Source: Betaproteobacteria bacterium HGW-Betaproteobacteria-4
GTDB lineage: Bacteria; Pseudomonadota; Gammaproteobacteria; Burkholderiales; Rhodocyclaceae
Reading direction: 5' to 3'
DNA: 64,000 nt
Assembly: GCA_002840785.1 (NCBI GenBank)
Contig: PHCH01000008.1
Coordinates: forward strand, 1 to 64,000
Shown: one piece after another, positions 35,187 to 43,953 of the stretch
Layout: the number at the start of each line of letters is the position of its first letter
How positions within the stretch are numbered: the stretch's first letter is position 1
The notes under the pieces: generated by a model
Databases searched by the model: none
Seen by the model: only the letters and a program-made list of their open reading frames with translations
What the model was told of the DNA's origin: nothing
Translations under genes and position numbers: made by a program

Positions 35187-36764
35187 TTGGATGCCTTCGT
35201 TGCCTCTGCTACCGGTCGCACCATTCCGCGGATCGTTCGCGAACGTCGCTGGTGGTTGTTCCTGCTTGTTGTCTGGGGCGTCGCCGTCGGTTACTCGCTG
35301 AATTTGCAGATCGAGCAGGCGCGCCGGCAGGCGACCGCGGTGGCGATCGAAGGCGCCCGCAACATGTTCCGGATGGTGTTGCTGACCCGCAACTGGAACT
35401 CCAGTCATGGCGGCGTGTACGTGCCGGTGACGGAAACGACGCAGCCCAATCCCTACCTCGAACACCCGCGGCGCGATCTGATGACGACGGACGGTGTGGC
35501 CCTGACCATGATCAATCCGGCTTACATGACGCGCCTGATCGGCGAGACGGCCGAATCTGCATCGGGGGCGATCTTTCGCCTGAGCAGCCTGCGCCCGATC
35601 CGCCCGGGGAACGAGCCGGATGAGTGGGAGCGCCAGGCGTTGCTGGCATTTGAACAGGGCGAGAAGGAGCAAACCGGTGTGGAGCGCGGTCCGCACGGGG
35701 CGATGCTGCGCTACATGGCGCCGTTGCCGGTCAAGCGGAGTTGCCTGGATTGCCATGCCAAGCAGGGTTATCAGGTGGATGACATTCGCGGCGGCCTCAG
35801 CGTCTCGCAACGCTACGAGCCGATCGCGGCGGTGGTCGATGCCGGTGTGCGCAAGGCCCTGGTTTCGCACGGCATCGGCTTTGTCCTGGTGCTTGTTGCC
35901 GGCTGGCTCCTGCTCGAGGTTTTGCGGCGTCGCTGGTTTGATCTGGCCGGCAAGGTGGATGAGCTGGAGGCCTCGCAGAGCCAGTTGCTGCAGTCGGAGA
36001 AGATGGCTTCGATTGGCCAGTTGGCGGCCGGGGTGGCGCATGAAATCAACAATCCGGTCGGTTTCGTCAATTCCAATCTTGGGGCGCTCAAGAAATACAG
36101 CGAGCAGATGATCTCCCTGCTCGAGCGTTGCCGGAGCGGCCAGGCCGGCGAAGCCGATTTTGCCGCCATCGATTTCGATTACCTGAAGGGCGACCTGGGC
36201 GATTTGCTTGACGAGTCGCATGACGGGCTGGAGCGGGTCAAGAAGATCGTCGTCGATCTCAAGAATTATTCGCGCATCGACGAGTCGGCCTGGCAGGACG
36301 CCGACCTCAACAGCGGCATCGAAAGCACGCTCAACGTGGCCTGGAACGAGCTCAAGTACAAGGCCGATGTCGTCCGCGAACTGGGCGACTTGCCGCCGGT
36401 GCCGTGCGTTGCGGCGCAGATCAACCAGGTGGTGATGAATCTGCTGGTCAATGCGGTGCATGCCATCGAGACCCACGGCACGATCACGGTCCGCAGCGGC
36501 CACGATGACACCTGGGTGTGGATCGAGGTGGCCGATACCGGCAAGGGCATGACGCCGGCGGTCATGAAGCGGATTTTCGAGCCGTTCTACACCACCAAGC
36601 CGGTCGGCAAGGGCACCGGGCTGGGGCTTTCGCTGTCCTACGACATTGTCAGGAAGCATGACGGCCGGATCGAGGTGAGCAGCGAAGTCGGTGTCGGCAC
36701 GACCTTCCGCGTCATGCTGCCGGTGCGCGGCAGGAAGCCGGATGGCGCGGCCAGTCCGGATTAG
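35187..36764 (+). CDS. membrane sensor histidine kinase with haem-c DUF3365 (Tll0287-like) domain
   Basis: 525 residues. An N-terminal membrane segment (WWLFLLVVWGVAVGYSLNL) leads to a periplasmic DUF3365/Tll0287-like sensor domain (about 45-225). This holds a single c-type haem motif, SCLDCHAKQGY, near residue 190, and the family text LTMINPAYMTRLIGE. A second membrane segment follows (GIGFVLVLVAGWLLLEVL), then a coiled linker and the kinase core: MASIGQLAAGVAHEINNPVG with the phospho-His, NLLVNAVHAIETHG, and TGLGLSLSYDIVRKHDGRIE. The start is TTG at 35187, ten bases after AGGAG. A redox or gas (NO/O2) signal is likely from the haem; no response regulator is adjacent. Confidence 0.9.
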   Translation: MDAFVASATGRTIPRIVRERRWWLFLLVVWGVAVGYSLNLQIEQARRQATAVAIEGARNMFRMVLLTRNWNSSHGGVYVPVTETTQPNPYLEHPRRDLMTTDGVALTMINPAYMTRLIGETAESASGAIFRLSSLRPIRPGNEPDEWERQALLAFEQGEKEQTGVERGPHGAMLRYMAPLPVKRSCLDCHAKQGYQVDDIRGGLSVSQRYEPIAAVVDAGVRKALVSHGIGFVLVLVAGWLLLEVLRRRWFDLAGKVDELEASQSQLLQSEKMASIGQLAAGVAHEINNPVGFVNSNLGALKKYSEQMISLLERCRSGQAGEADFAAIDFDYLKGDLGDLLDESHDGLERVKKIVVDLKNYSRIDESAWQDADLNSGIESTLNVAWNELKYKADVVRELGDLPPVPCVAAQINQVVMNLLVNAVHAIETHGTITVRSGHDDTWVWIEVADTGKGMTPAVMKRIFEPFYTTKPVGKGTGLGLSLSYDIVRKHDGRIEVSSEVGVGTTFRVMLPVRGRKPDGAASPD

Positions 36765-36877
36765 CAGCCGCTAATCGCCTTGTCGCCTTGCGGGCGGGGG
36801 GACAAAATTCCTTGATCGTCATCTGGCGGCAATGCGCGTCGTCGACAATCGGGCACGACCAGATGAGGATGCCTGTC

Positions 36878-37141
36878 ATGACACCAAATGCCGCAGCGTG
36901 GCTGCGCGCCTATGTTCATTGGATGCGCCAGTTGCCGCAGGCGACGGGGAAGATGTTCGCCGCCCGTTCATCGCTCGGGCGCTCGGTCAAGATCGGGCTG
37001 TTTGGCGTCGGCGTGGTCCTCCCCCTGGGTTCGCTGATCTGGGCGCTGCTCTTCTGGCATGGCAACGGCGTTCTCCGGCGTGCCGTGCCGGTCGCGCTGG
37101 ACGATGCGCAGGCGCCGTTGCCCGGCGATGTCCAGGCTTGA
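36878..37141 (+). CDS. small single-pass membrane protein, unknown function
   Basis: 87 residues from the ATG at 36878 (MTPNAAAWLRAYVHWMRQLP), with GATGAGGA before it. The N-terminal half is basic and amphipathic. One membrane segment, IGLFGVGVVLPLGSLIWALL, sits at about residues 43-62, and a short tail ends LPGDVQA. No family recognised. It lies between the haem kinase and the convergent CorC-like gene; repeat copy R4 begins 5 bp after its stop. Confidence 0.6.
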   Translation: MTPNAAAWLRAYVHWMRQLPQATGKMFAARSSLGRSVKIGLFGVGVVLPLGSLIWALLFWHGNGVLRRAVPVALDDAQAPLPGDVQA

Positions 37142-37145
37142 GGCG

Positions 37146-37185
37146 ATTGCTACGGTCAACCCGGAAAAACGGCCGATTTTGAAAT
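37146..37185. repeat. interspersed repeat copy R4, overlapping the 3' end of the CorC-like gene
   Basis: ATTGCTACGGTCAAC followed by CCGGAAAAACGGCCGATTTT and GAAAT on the plus strand. On the reverse strand it supplies the last codons (ISKSAVFPG) and the TGA stop of the CorC-like protein. Confidence 0.85.
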
Positions 37186-38481
37186 TGCGCCGTCCGGTTC
37201 AGACGGCAGGCGGGTGACGAGCAACTGGTCGATGCGGTTGCGGTCGACGTCGATGACCTCGAACTTGCAGCCGTCGTGCACCACGCTGTCGGTGCGTTTG
37301 GGCAGCTTGCGCAGCATGTACATCATGAAGCCGGCGACGGTTTCGTACTGGCTGTCGTCCGGGAAAGGCGCCAGGTCGAGTTCGGTCTCGACATCGCCAA
37401 TCGGCGTCAGGCCGTCGATCAGCCACGAATCGGCATCGCGGCGGACGATCTGGGCTTCGTCGCTGTCGATCAGCGGGTCGCCGACCAGCGTGCTGGTCAG
37501 GTCGTTGAGGGTGATCAGGCCGACGATCAGCGCATACTCGTTGATGATCAGCGCAAAGTCCTCGCGGCCGGTGCGGAAGTGGCCGAGGATTTCCGACAGC
37601 GTCAGGGTGTCGGGCAGGATCAGGGCCGGATTGACCAGCGCAGGGTCGAGTCCCAGCGGCTGGCCGGCGATGATGCGGCTGAGCAGGTCCTTGGCGTCGA
37701 CGTAGCCGAGCGGCTGGTCGATCTCGTCGCGGCAGACCGGGTATTTCGAGTGCGGATGCGTTGCCAGCTTGGCGCGCAGGCTGGCTTCCTCCTCGTCCAC
37801 ATCAAGCCAGACGATCGCGTCGCGCGTGGTCATGGTCGAAGGTGCCGTCCGCGTGTCGAGTTCGAGCACGTTCTCGATCATCTGCTGCTCCTGCTCGGCG
37901 ACCACGCCGGCATCGGCCCCGGCCTGGGCGAGGGCGACGATGTCTTCGGCGGTGACGTCGTCCGGGCGCTTCTGGGGCAGGCCGAGCGCCGCCAGGATGC
38001 GGCTGGCAATGCCGTTGAAGGCCCAGATCAGCGGCGACAGCAGGCGGATGCACAGGGTCATCGGCCCGGCAATGCGCAACGCGATCCGCTCGGGGGCGAC
38101 GATGGCAATGCGCTTTGGCACGAGGTCGGCGAAGAGGATGAAAACCGAGGTGACGAGCAGGAAGGAGAGCACGGTAGCCAGTGTCCCGGCGGTCTCGGGG
38201 CTGGCAAAATGCGGGGCGAGCAGGGCAGCGAAGTGGGGCGCGTAGGCGCCTTCGCCGAGAATGCCGGCGAGGATGGCGACGGCGTTGAGGCCGATCTGGA
38301 TGGTCGTGAAGAAATGGCCGGGTTGCGCCTGCAAGGCCAGGGCCAGCTTCGCCCGCGCCTCGCCGTCGTCGGCCAGTTGTTGCAGCTTGAGCCGGCGGGC
38401 GGCGGCCAGGGCGATCTCGGACGTGGCGAAGAAGGCGCTGGCGGCGATCAGCAGCAGAATGATCAGGGTACTTTCGAGCAT
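37156..38481 (-). CDS. CorC/HlyC-type membrane protein (DUF21 + CBS pair + CorC domain)
   Basis: 441-residue inner-membrane protein of the CNNM/CorC family, associated with Mg2+/Co2+ efflux or resistance; often called 'hemolysin-like'. The N-terminal DUF21 domain has membrane segments (LIILLLIAASAFFATSEIAL, GTLATVLSFLLVTSVFILFA). A CBS pair follows (about 205-340; TTRDAIVWLDVDEEEASLRA, DDLTSTLVGDPLIDSDE) and a C-terminal CorC_HlyC domain (WLIDGLTPIGDVETELDL). The last nine residues, ISKSAVFPG, and the stop come from repeat R4 and are unlikely to be ancestral. Confidence 0.9.
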   Translation of the reverse strand: MLESTLIILLLIAASAFFATSEIALAAARRLKLQQLADDGEARAKLALALQAQPGHFFTTIQIGLNAVAILAGILGEGAYAPHFAALLAPHFASPETAGTLATVLSFLLVTSVFILFADLVPKRIAIVAPERIALRIAGPMTLCIRLLSPLIWAFNGIASRILAALGLPQKRPDDVTAEDIVALAQAGADAGVVAEQEQQMIENVLELDTRTAPSTMTTRDAIVWLDVDEEEASLRAKLATHPHSKYPVCRDEIDQPLGYVDAKDLLSRIIAGQPLGLDPALVNPALILPDTLTLSEILGHFRTGREDFALIINEYALIVGLITLNDLTSTLVGDPLIDSDEAQIVRRDADSWLIDGLTPIGDVETELDLAPFPDDSQYETVAGFMMYMLRKLPKRTDSVVHDGCKFEVIDVDRNRIDQLLVTRLPSEPDGAISKSAVFPG

Positions 38482-38610
38482 GCGGTGTCTCGGCTTATCC
38501 GGTCAGGGAATTATCGCCCTTGCCGTTCGCTTGCGGTGCACCTTCCGTCAAATGCCCATTTGCGCCCGGGTGCTGGTTTGATGGGCCAGCAGGGCCATCC
38601 GCCTGGCGCT

Positions 38611-39735
38611 TCAGACTTTCGTTTTTAGCGCATTTTCCGGGTTGACCGTAGCAAACCCGTGTGCGGCTGCGACGGCGGCGCAGGTGACTTTCCCTTGGTA
38701 GACATTGAGGCCATCGCGCAAATGGCGGTCGTCGAGCAGGGCCTGCCGCCAGCCTTTGTCGGCGATGGCCAGGACGAAGGGCAGGGTGGCGTTGTTCAGG
38801 GCGAAGGTCGAGGTGCGCGGCACGGCGCCGGGCATGTTGGCGACGCAGTAGTGGACGACGTCGTCGACGAGGTAGGTCGGCTCGGCATGGGTAGTCGGAC
38901 GGCTGCTCTCGAAACAGCCGCCCTGATCGATCGAGACATCGACCAGCACCGAGCCGGGGCGGAGCTGGCGGAGCTGTTCGCGGCGCAGCAGGTGCGGCGT
39001 CGTGGCGCCGGGAATCAGCGCGGCGCCGATGATCAGGTCGGCTTCGAGTAGGCTGCTTTCGATCGCTTCGCCAGTGGCCAGCAGCGTCTTGATCCGGTTG
39101 CCGAAATGCGCATCGAGCCAGCGCAGGCGGTCGAGCGAGCGGTTGATGACAGTCACCTCGGCGCCCATGCCGACGGCGATCATGGCCGCATTGGCGCCGA
39201 CCACACCGGCGCCGAGGATGACGACCTTGCCCGGGGTCACGCCCGGCACGCCGCCGAGCAGCACGCCGGAGCCGCCTTTGGGTTTTTCCAGGCAGGCCGC
39301 GCCGACCTGGACCGACATCCGGCCGGCGACTTCGCTCATCGGCGCCAGCAGCGGCAGGCGACCGCCGGCATCGCTGACCGTTTCGTAGGCGATGGCGGTC
39401 ACGCCGGAGGCCATGAGCAGTTCGGTCTGGCGACGGTCCGGCGCCAGGTGCAGGTAGGTGAACAGGGCCTGGTCCGGGCGCAGCAGACGACACTCTTCGG
39501 CTTGCGGTTCCTTGACCTTGACGATCAGGTCGGCCCGGGCAAAGACCTCGGCGGCGCTATCGGCCAGTTCCGCCCCGGCCGCCCGATAGAGTTCGTCGCT
39601 CAGCCCGATGGCCTGGCCGGCGCCCTGCTCGACGATGACCTGGTGACCGTGGGCGACGACTTCGCGGACGCTGCCCGGGGTCAGGCCAACCCGGTATTCG
39701 TGGTTCTTGATTTCCCTGGGAACGCCTATGCGCAT
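38611..39735 (-). CDS. ald: alanine dehydrogenase
   Basis: NAD-dependent interconversion of L-alanine and pyruvate plus ammonia. 374 residues. [20 protein letters not shown] opens the family signature; [10 protein letters not shown] carries the substrate Lys region; [20 protein letters not shown] is the NAD-binding Rossmann motif, followed by [26 protein letters not shown] and [20 protein letters not shown] are active-site segments. The C-terminus after [11 protein letters not shown] differs from relatives: [14 protein letters not shown] is encoded by repeat R5. The change lies beyond the catalytic core, so the enzyme is probably functional. It stands alone between two repeats. Confidence 0.95.
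   Translation of the reverse strand: MRIGVPREIKNHEYRVGLTPGSVREVVAHGHQVIVEQGAGQAIGLSDELYRAAGAELADSAAEVFARADLIVKVKEPQAEECRLLRPDQALFTYLHLAPDRRQTELLMASGVTAIAYETVSDAGGRLPLLAPMSEVAGRMSVQVGAACLEKPKGGSGVLLGGVPGVTPGKVVILGAGVVGANAAMIAVGMGAEVTVINRSLDRLRWLDAHFGNRIKTLLATGEAIESSLLEADLIIGAALIPGATTPHLLRREQLRQLRPGSVLVDVSIDQGGCFESSRPTTHAEPTYLVDDVVHYCVANMPGAVPRTSTFALNNATLPFVLAIADKGWRQALLDDRHLRDGLNVYQGKVTCAAVAAAHGFATVNPENALKTKV
38614..38655. repeat. interspersed repeat copy R5, encoding the alanine dehydrogenase C-terminus
   Basis: GACTTTCGTTTTTAGCGC, then CATTTTCCGG and core GTTGACCGTAGCAA on the plus strand. On the reverse strand it encodes the final residues [13 protein letters not shown] and the stop of alanine dehydrogenase. 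Confidence 0.85.
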
Positions 39736-39852
39736 GTTCTCTCCCTGTCGTGGCGGACGCTGGATTCAACCCCCTCATGATAGCGGTCGCGGCGACCCAT
39801 CCGAAAGGTGAAAAACGGGCTCATAATGAGCCGAAACAGCCGAGGAGAGATC

Positions 39853-40485
39853 ATGCACCGAGAACCGACCGGTCGAGACGACGAGATGATCCCTGAAGAG
39901 GGCGCGTCCTTTCGCGGCTTGATCCGCTACGAACAGCAGTTGCCAGTTCGCCAGGTGTCGTACTACCTGTGTGGCGACATCCACGAGCCGCAGTATTACA
40001 CTGAGCTGTTCTACACCCTGCGCTCGGCCGCCGAGACCGATCTGGTCTATATCCACCTCAATTCATCGGGCGGCGACTTCAATACCGGCCTGCAGATCAT
40101 CAACAACGTGCGGGCCTCGAATGCCCGGGTGGTGACCATCCTCGAGGCGCGGGCCTATTCGATGGCGGCCCTCATTTTCCTGTCCGGTGACGAACTCGTG
40201 GTGCACGACAACTGCCAGCTGATGTTCCACATCTATTCGGGGATTTTCGCCGGCAAGGGTAACGAACATCAGGCCGAAGTACTGGCCCTCGGCAACTGGT
40301 TCGAGAAGGTCATGAGCCGGCTCTGTTCGCCCTTCCTGACCGAAACGGAGATCGCCAACATCCTCAAAGGGGCCGATCTGTGGATGGATTCCGATGAAAT
40401 CCACCGGCGGCTGACGCGCATGCAGCGGGCCCGCAAGGCCAGCGAGCGCAAGAAGAAGGAAAAGTCCGCGCCGTCGGCCGGGTAA
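39853..40485 (+). CDS. orphan ClpP-like serine protease
   Basis: 210-residue homologue of the ClpP peptidase. The putative catalytic Ser is in ARAYSMAALIFLSG, the His in QLMFHIYSGIFAGKG, and an Asp in LKGADLWMDSDE aligns with the ClpP triad Asp. NSSGGDFNTGLQIINNV matches the ClpP substrate-groove region. It differs from housekeeping ClpP in lacking the usual N-terminal propeptide and in a basic, Lys-rich tail (RARKASERKKKEK). No ClpX, ClpA or trigger-factor gene is near. The ATG at 39853 is chosen for its CGAGGAGA ribosome site. It could work with a chromosomal Clp ATPase or alone. Confidence 0.85.
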   Translation: MHREPTGRDDEMIPEEGASFRGLIRYEQQLPVRQVSYYLCGDIHEPQYYTELFYTLRSAAETDLVYIHLNSSGGDFNTGLQIINNVRASNARVVTILEARAYSMAALIFLSGDELVVHDNCQLMFHIYSGIFAGKGNEHQAEVLALGNWFEKVMSRLCSPFLTETEIANILKGADLWMDSDEIHRRLTRMQRARKASERKKKEKSAPSAG

Positions 40486-40492
40486 GTTGGCC

Positions 40493-41386
40493 TCAGCCGG
40501 GGCCTGCCCGGTGCAGCTTCTGCCACATGCTGAAGCTGAAGAATCCCAGCCCGAGCCAGATCAGCCCGAAACTGACCAGCCGCTCGATCTGCAGCGGTTC
40601 GCCGAAAATCCAGATGGCCGTGGCGAACTGCATGGTCGGGTTGATGTACATGAGCATGCCGACAGTGGCCAGATCGAGGCGCTGGGTGGCCGCGGCAAAA
40701 GCCATGAGCGGCAGGGCGGTGATGATGCCGGCGCCGATCAGCCAGGCTGCGGTCGACGTGTCATGAGCGGCAAAAGCCAGGTGCCCGCTCTGCGCCATCC
40801 ATAGCGCGTAGATGCCGCACACCGGCAGCATGGCCAGGGTTTCCAGCCACAGGCCGGACAGCGCATCGACCGGCACCTGCTTGCGGACCAGGCCATAAGT
40901 GCCGAAGGTGACAGCGAGAAAGAGCGACACCCAGGGCAGGCTGCCGAGCGAAATCACCTCGTTGGCGAGACCGGCGACGGCGAGGCCGACCGAAATCCAT
41001 TCCAGCCGGTTGAGCTTTTCCTTGAGCACGACGAGGCCAAGCAGGACATTGACCAGCGGCGTCAGGAAATAGCCGAGGCTGGAGGCGACGACCTGTTGGT
41101 GGGCGACGGCCCACAGGAACATCAGCCAGTTGCTGCCGACCAGCAAGCCGGCGAGCGCCAGCATGGCCACCTGGCGCGGCCGGTGGAAAACAGCCAGCAC
41201 CTTGCCCCAGCTGCCGCGCAGGGTGAGCAGGAGACCGACGAAGACAAAGGCCCAGACGGCGCGATTGGACAGCACGTCCATCGGCGAAACGTGCGCCAGC
41301 TGGCGGAAGAAGAGCGGGAAGAAGCCCCAGATGCCGTAGGCGAGCAGGCCGAAGCCGATGCCGGCCAATTGGCTTTTCGGCTGCAC
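40493..41386 (-). CDS. rarD: RarD-type EamA transporter
   Basis: Ten-helix inner-membrane carrier of the drug/metabolite transporter superfamily; the RarD substrate is uncertain. The GTG at 41386 gives VQPKSQLAGIGFGLLAYGIW, and the next gene's stop is 4 bp upstream. The family signatures are GFFPLFFRQLAHVSPMDVLS and NWLMFLWAVAHQQVVASSLG, then YFLTPLVNVLLGLVVLKEKL. The second EamA half ends YINPTMQFATAIWIFGEPLQ. 297 residues, normal length. Convergent with the ClpP-like gene (7-bp spacer). Confidence 0.93.
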   Translation of the reverse strand: MQPKSQLAGIGFGLLAYGIWGFFPLFFRQLAHVSPMDVLSNRAVWAFVFVGLLLTLRGSWGKVLAVFHRPRQVAMLALAGLLVGSNWLMFLWAVAHQQVVASSLGYFLTPLVNVLLGLVVLKEKLNRLEWISVGLAVAGLANEVISLGSLPWVSLFLAVTFGTYGLVRKQVPVDALSGLWLETLAMLPVCGIYALWMAQSGHLAFAAHDTSTAAWLIGAGIITALPLMAFAAATQRLDLATVGMLMYINPTMQFATAIWIFGEPLQIERLVSFGLIWLGLGFFSFSMWQKLHRAGPG

Positions 41387-41390
41387 CGGT

Positions 41391-42167
41391 TCAGTCGCGC
41401 AGGAGCTGCAGCGCCGGCGAACGATAGTCGCGGCGGAAGAGCACGACCAGCACGACCATGGCGAAGGCGCCCAGGACGGCCGGGTTGAGCAGCCAGCCGG
41501 AGGCGGCGAGGCCGAAGTAGTAGGCGCGGATGCCGCGGTTGAAATCGTCGCCGGCCAGGTTGTTGGCGCCGGCGACGCGCTGGGCATAGGTGTCGATGCC
41601 CGGTTCGCCGGATTTGCCCAGGGGGGCGGCGCCGACGAGGATGGAAAGGAGGTTGAACTGGCGCAGCGACCAGGTGAATTTGAAATAGGCGAAGACAAAC
41701 GAACCGAGCAGCAGCATGAGTTTGACTTCGAGCAGCTCGCGGTTGCCGGCGCCGCCGAAAGGCAGTTCGCTGGTGAAACTGAGCAGCTTGTCGGAAGCGC
41801 CAAGCGCGGCGACGAGGCCGGCGATGATGTAGATCGTCGTGTTGGCGTAGAAGGAAACGCTGGTCACCAGATTGCCGATGAGTGTCGAATCGGTGACCCG
41901 AACGTCGCGTTCGAGCATGCGGTAGGCCCACTGCAGGCGGTAACGCTGGCTGGTCCGGATCAGCCCATTGGCGCCCGACTGGCTGTGTTCGGAATACCAG
42001 GCGTAACCGGCCCAGCTGGCAAAGAAAATGGCCAGGGAAATCCAGTCGACCGCGGAAAGATGGGGCAATGCATGCATCCATACATATTGCCATAGGCCTG
42101 GCGCTTGCGACATCGCCAAAATCCCCTGTTGCGGCGCAGGGCTTACCTGGCCTATGCTGAAAGTCAT
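41391..42167 (-). CDS. DUF599 membrane protein
   Basis: Inner-membrane protein of the DUF599 family: about four hydrophobic segments (DWISLAIFFASWAGYAWYSE, YANTTIYIIAGLVAALGAS, LMLLLGSFVFAYFKFTWSLR, AVLGAFAMVVLVVLF). Family motifs: MLERDVRVTDSTLIGNLVTS and ELPFGGAGNRELLEVKLMLL. The start is unsure; ATGs at 42167, 42113 and 42077 are all in frame, and the last leaves the first helix intact. It is followed after 4 bp by rarD, so the two are likely one operon. Function of the family unknown. Confidence 0.85.
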   Translation of the reverse strand: MTFSIGQVSPAPQQGILAMSQAPGLWQYVWMHALPHLSAVDWISLAIFFASWAGYAWYSEHSQSGANGLIRTSQRYRLQWAYRMLERDVRVTDSTLIGNLVTSVSFYANTTIYIIAGLVAALGASDKLLSFTSELPFGGAGNRELLEVKLMLLLGSFVFAYFKFTWSLRQFNLLSILVGAAPLGKSGEPGIDTYAQRVAGANNLAGDDFNRGIRAYYFGLAASGWLLNPAVLGAFAMVVLVVLFRRDYRSPALQLLRD

Positions 42168-42235
42168 AGTCTGGGCGTGTTGCCCGAATGCCGTCTCATT
42201 TTGTCGCCGCGAAGCATTTTCAGGGTGTTTGAACG

Positions 42236-43369
42236 ATGACCAGAATGCATCCGCTCACCTTGCGTTTCAACGATTCGGAAACCGAGCAAGCCTTCCTCCG
42301 CCAGCTCGTTCCGCGCCTGCGTCTGCAGGGCCGGGCGGCGATCGTGGTCGGTGTCATCGTCTATTTCGTCTATGGCGCGCTCGATCACCTGTTCGTGCCG
42401 CCCGACCAGCTCGGGGTGGTCTGGATCATCCGCCTGGCGGCGCTGGCGGTGCCGCTGACCGTCCTCGTCCTGACCTTCACCCTGTGGTTCGAAAAAGCCA
42501 ATCAGTGGCCACTGGCGCTGGTCGGTCTCTCGGCTTCGCTCGGCCTGATTTCCATGCTCTGGCATCTGCCGGTCGACAGCAGCGCCTACTATTACCCCGG
42601 CCTCATGCTGGCCACCTTCTATACCTACAACCTGGTCGGCGCCCGATTCATCCAGGCGCTCGGCATCAACGTTTTCGTGCTGCTCCTCTTCAACCTGCTC
42701 TTCGGCTTCGTGCGCGCCTATCCCGATCCGATGCTGCTCAGCGAGAACTTCTTCATGCTCTCGGCCAACCTGATCGGCGGGGCGGCCGGCTATCTGGTCG
42801 AATACCAGCGGCGCCAGCTCTTTTTGCGCGAACTGCAGCTCGACCGGGAGCGCCGCCTGCACCTCCAGCGCTCGCTGCACGACCGGCTGACCGGCCTGCC
42901 CAACCGCGACCTGCTCGACGATCGGCTGCGGCAGGCGCTGGCGCTGGCCCGGCGCGACTCAGAGCGACATGCCGGATTTTTCGTCGATCTCGATGGCTTC
43001 AAGAGCGTGAACGACCAACTCGGGCACGAAACGGGCGATGCGGTGCTGCGCGAAATCGCCCGCCGCCTGGTCGCCGCGACGCGGGAAACCGACACCATCT
43101 CGCGCCTCGGGGGCGACGAATTCTTCCTGCTCATCCACGACATCGGTTCCTGCGATGCCGCCGTCCATCTGGCTGAAAAGCTGATCCGGATCATCGAGGA
43201 ACCGATTGCCAACCAGCCCGACATGCCGCCCATCAGCGCCAGTATCGGCATCAGCCTGTTTCCCCAGATGGGGCTGGAAAATACGCCCGAGGCGATCATC
43301 CGCAGCGCCGACCAGGCCATGTACCGGGCCAAGGAAGCCGGCAAGCGGCGCTTTCATCTGGCCCAGTGA
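42236..43369 (+). CDS. membrane GGDEF diguanylate cyclase
   Basis: 377 residues. The N-terminal half has about six hydrophobic segments (AAIVVGVIVYFVYGALDHLF, VIWIIRLAALAVPLTVLVLT and others), a MASE-like membrane sensor. A short coiled linker (RRQLFLRELQLDRERRLHLQ) leads to the GGDEF domain, with DRLTGLPNRDLLDDRLRQAL and the active-site motif SRLGGDEFFLLIHDIG. The text between, FVDLDGFKSVNDQLGHETGD, is canonical. It should make c-di-GMP in response to an unknown membrane signal. Divergent from the DUF599 gene. Confidence 0.92.
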   Translation: MTRMHPLTLRFNDSETEQAFLRQLVPRLRLQGRAAIVVGVIVYFVYGALDHLFVPPDQLGVVWIIRLAALAVPLTVLVLTFTLWFEKANQWPLALVGLSASLGLISMLWHLPVDSSAYYYPGLMLATFYTYNLVGARFIQALGINVFVLLLFNLLFGFVRAYPDPMLLSENFFMLSANLIGGAAGYLVEYQRRQLFLRELQLDRERRLHLQRSLHDRLTGLPNRDLLDDRLRQALALARRDSERHAGFFVDLDGFKSVNDQLGHETGDAVLREIARRLVAATRETDTISRLGGDEFFLLIHDIGSCDAAVHLAEKLIRIIEEPIANQPDMPPISASIGISLFPQMGLENTPEAIIRSADQAMYRAKEAGKRRFHLAQ

Positions 43370-43431
43370 ACTGGCTGGTGGCGTTTGAATTCCTGTATCC
43401 TGCCAGCCTTTCAAAATCGTGGGGAACCGAC

Positions 43432-43746
43432 ATGGGACAGGCTAAAAATCGCGGCACGCAGGCCGAACGCATCGCCCAGGCGCAGGCCAAAATCGAATCG
43501 ACGCGCCCGGAAAAGCTGGTCTGCAACGGCTGCGGCGGCGACGTGACGACCATCAACCCGGTCAGTACGCGCGGCCTGCGCGGCATCGATGCCATCTGGG
43601 TCGGCCAGTGCGACTGCGGCCAGACCACCTTCGCCGCCTCCGGCGAGCCGAATGCCGTCGAAGCCTTCTTCTTCGCCCTCAGCGAAAACACCGAACTGAC
43701 GCTGGGCCGCCAGGAGAAGGACGGCGCCGGGCACGAAACGGCCTGA
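43432..43746 (+). CDS. small zinc-ribbon-like protein
   Basis: 104 residues from the ATG at 43432 (MGQAKNRGTQAERIAQAQAK), following a GGGGAACC ribosome site. The N-terminus is a basic helix. The centre carries two Cys pairs, LVCNGCGGDVTTI and VGQCDCGQTTFAA, spaced like a four-Cys zinc ribbon. No catalytic motif is seen. The MGQAKNRG opening recurs in small proteobacterial proteins of unknown role. Repeat R6 begins 5 bp after its stop. Confidence 0.7.
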   Translation: MGQAKNRGTQAERIAQAQAKIESTRPEKLVCNGCGGDVTTINPVSTRGLRGIDAIWVGQCDCGQTTFAASGEPNAVEAFFFALSENTELTLGRQEKDGAGHETA

Positions 43747-43750
43747 TCGG

Positions 43751-43790
43751 GATTTCATTTTTGACCGTTTTTTCCGGTTGACCGTAGAAG
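43751..43790. repeat. interspersed repeat copy R6
   Basis: GATTTCATTTTTGACCG followed by TTTTTTCCGGTTGACCGTAG on the plus strand. The last core bases differ (AAG in place of CAAT). TTGACCG occurs twice within this copy. It sits just after the zinc-ribbon gene. Confidence 0.82.
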
Positions 43791-43953
43791 GTCCGGTGGA
43801 CCGAAAGCCGGTTGATGGCGAACGACTTTTTTGCCCCGCACAGCATCCCCGGCGTCTCGATTTTGAGATGGCGCGTGCGGCTGAACGCTGCTAGTCTTGT
43901 TGAAACAGGTGCCTTGGCGCAAGGTCTGGGGAAAGTCTCGACAAGGAAATAAA

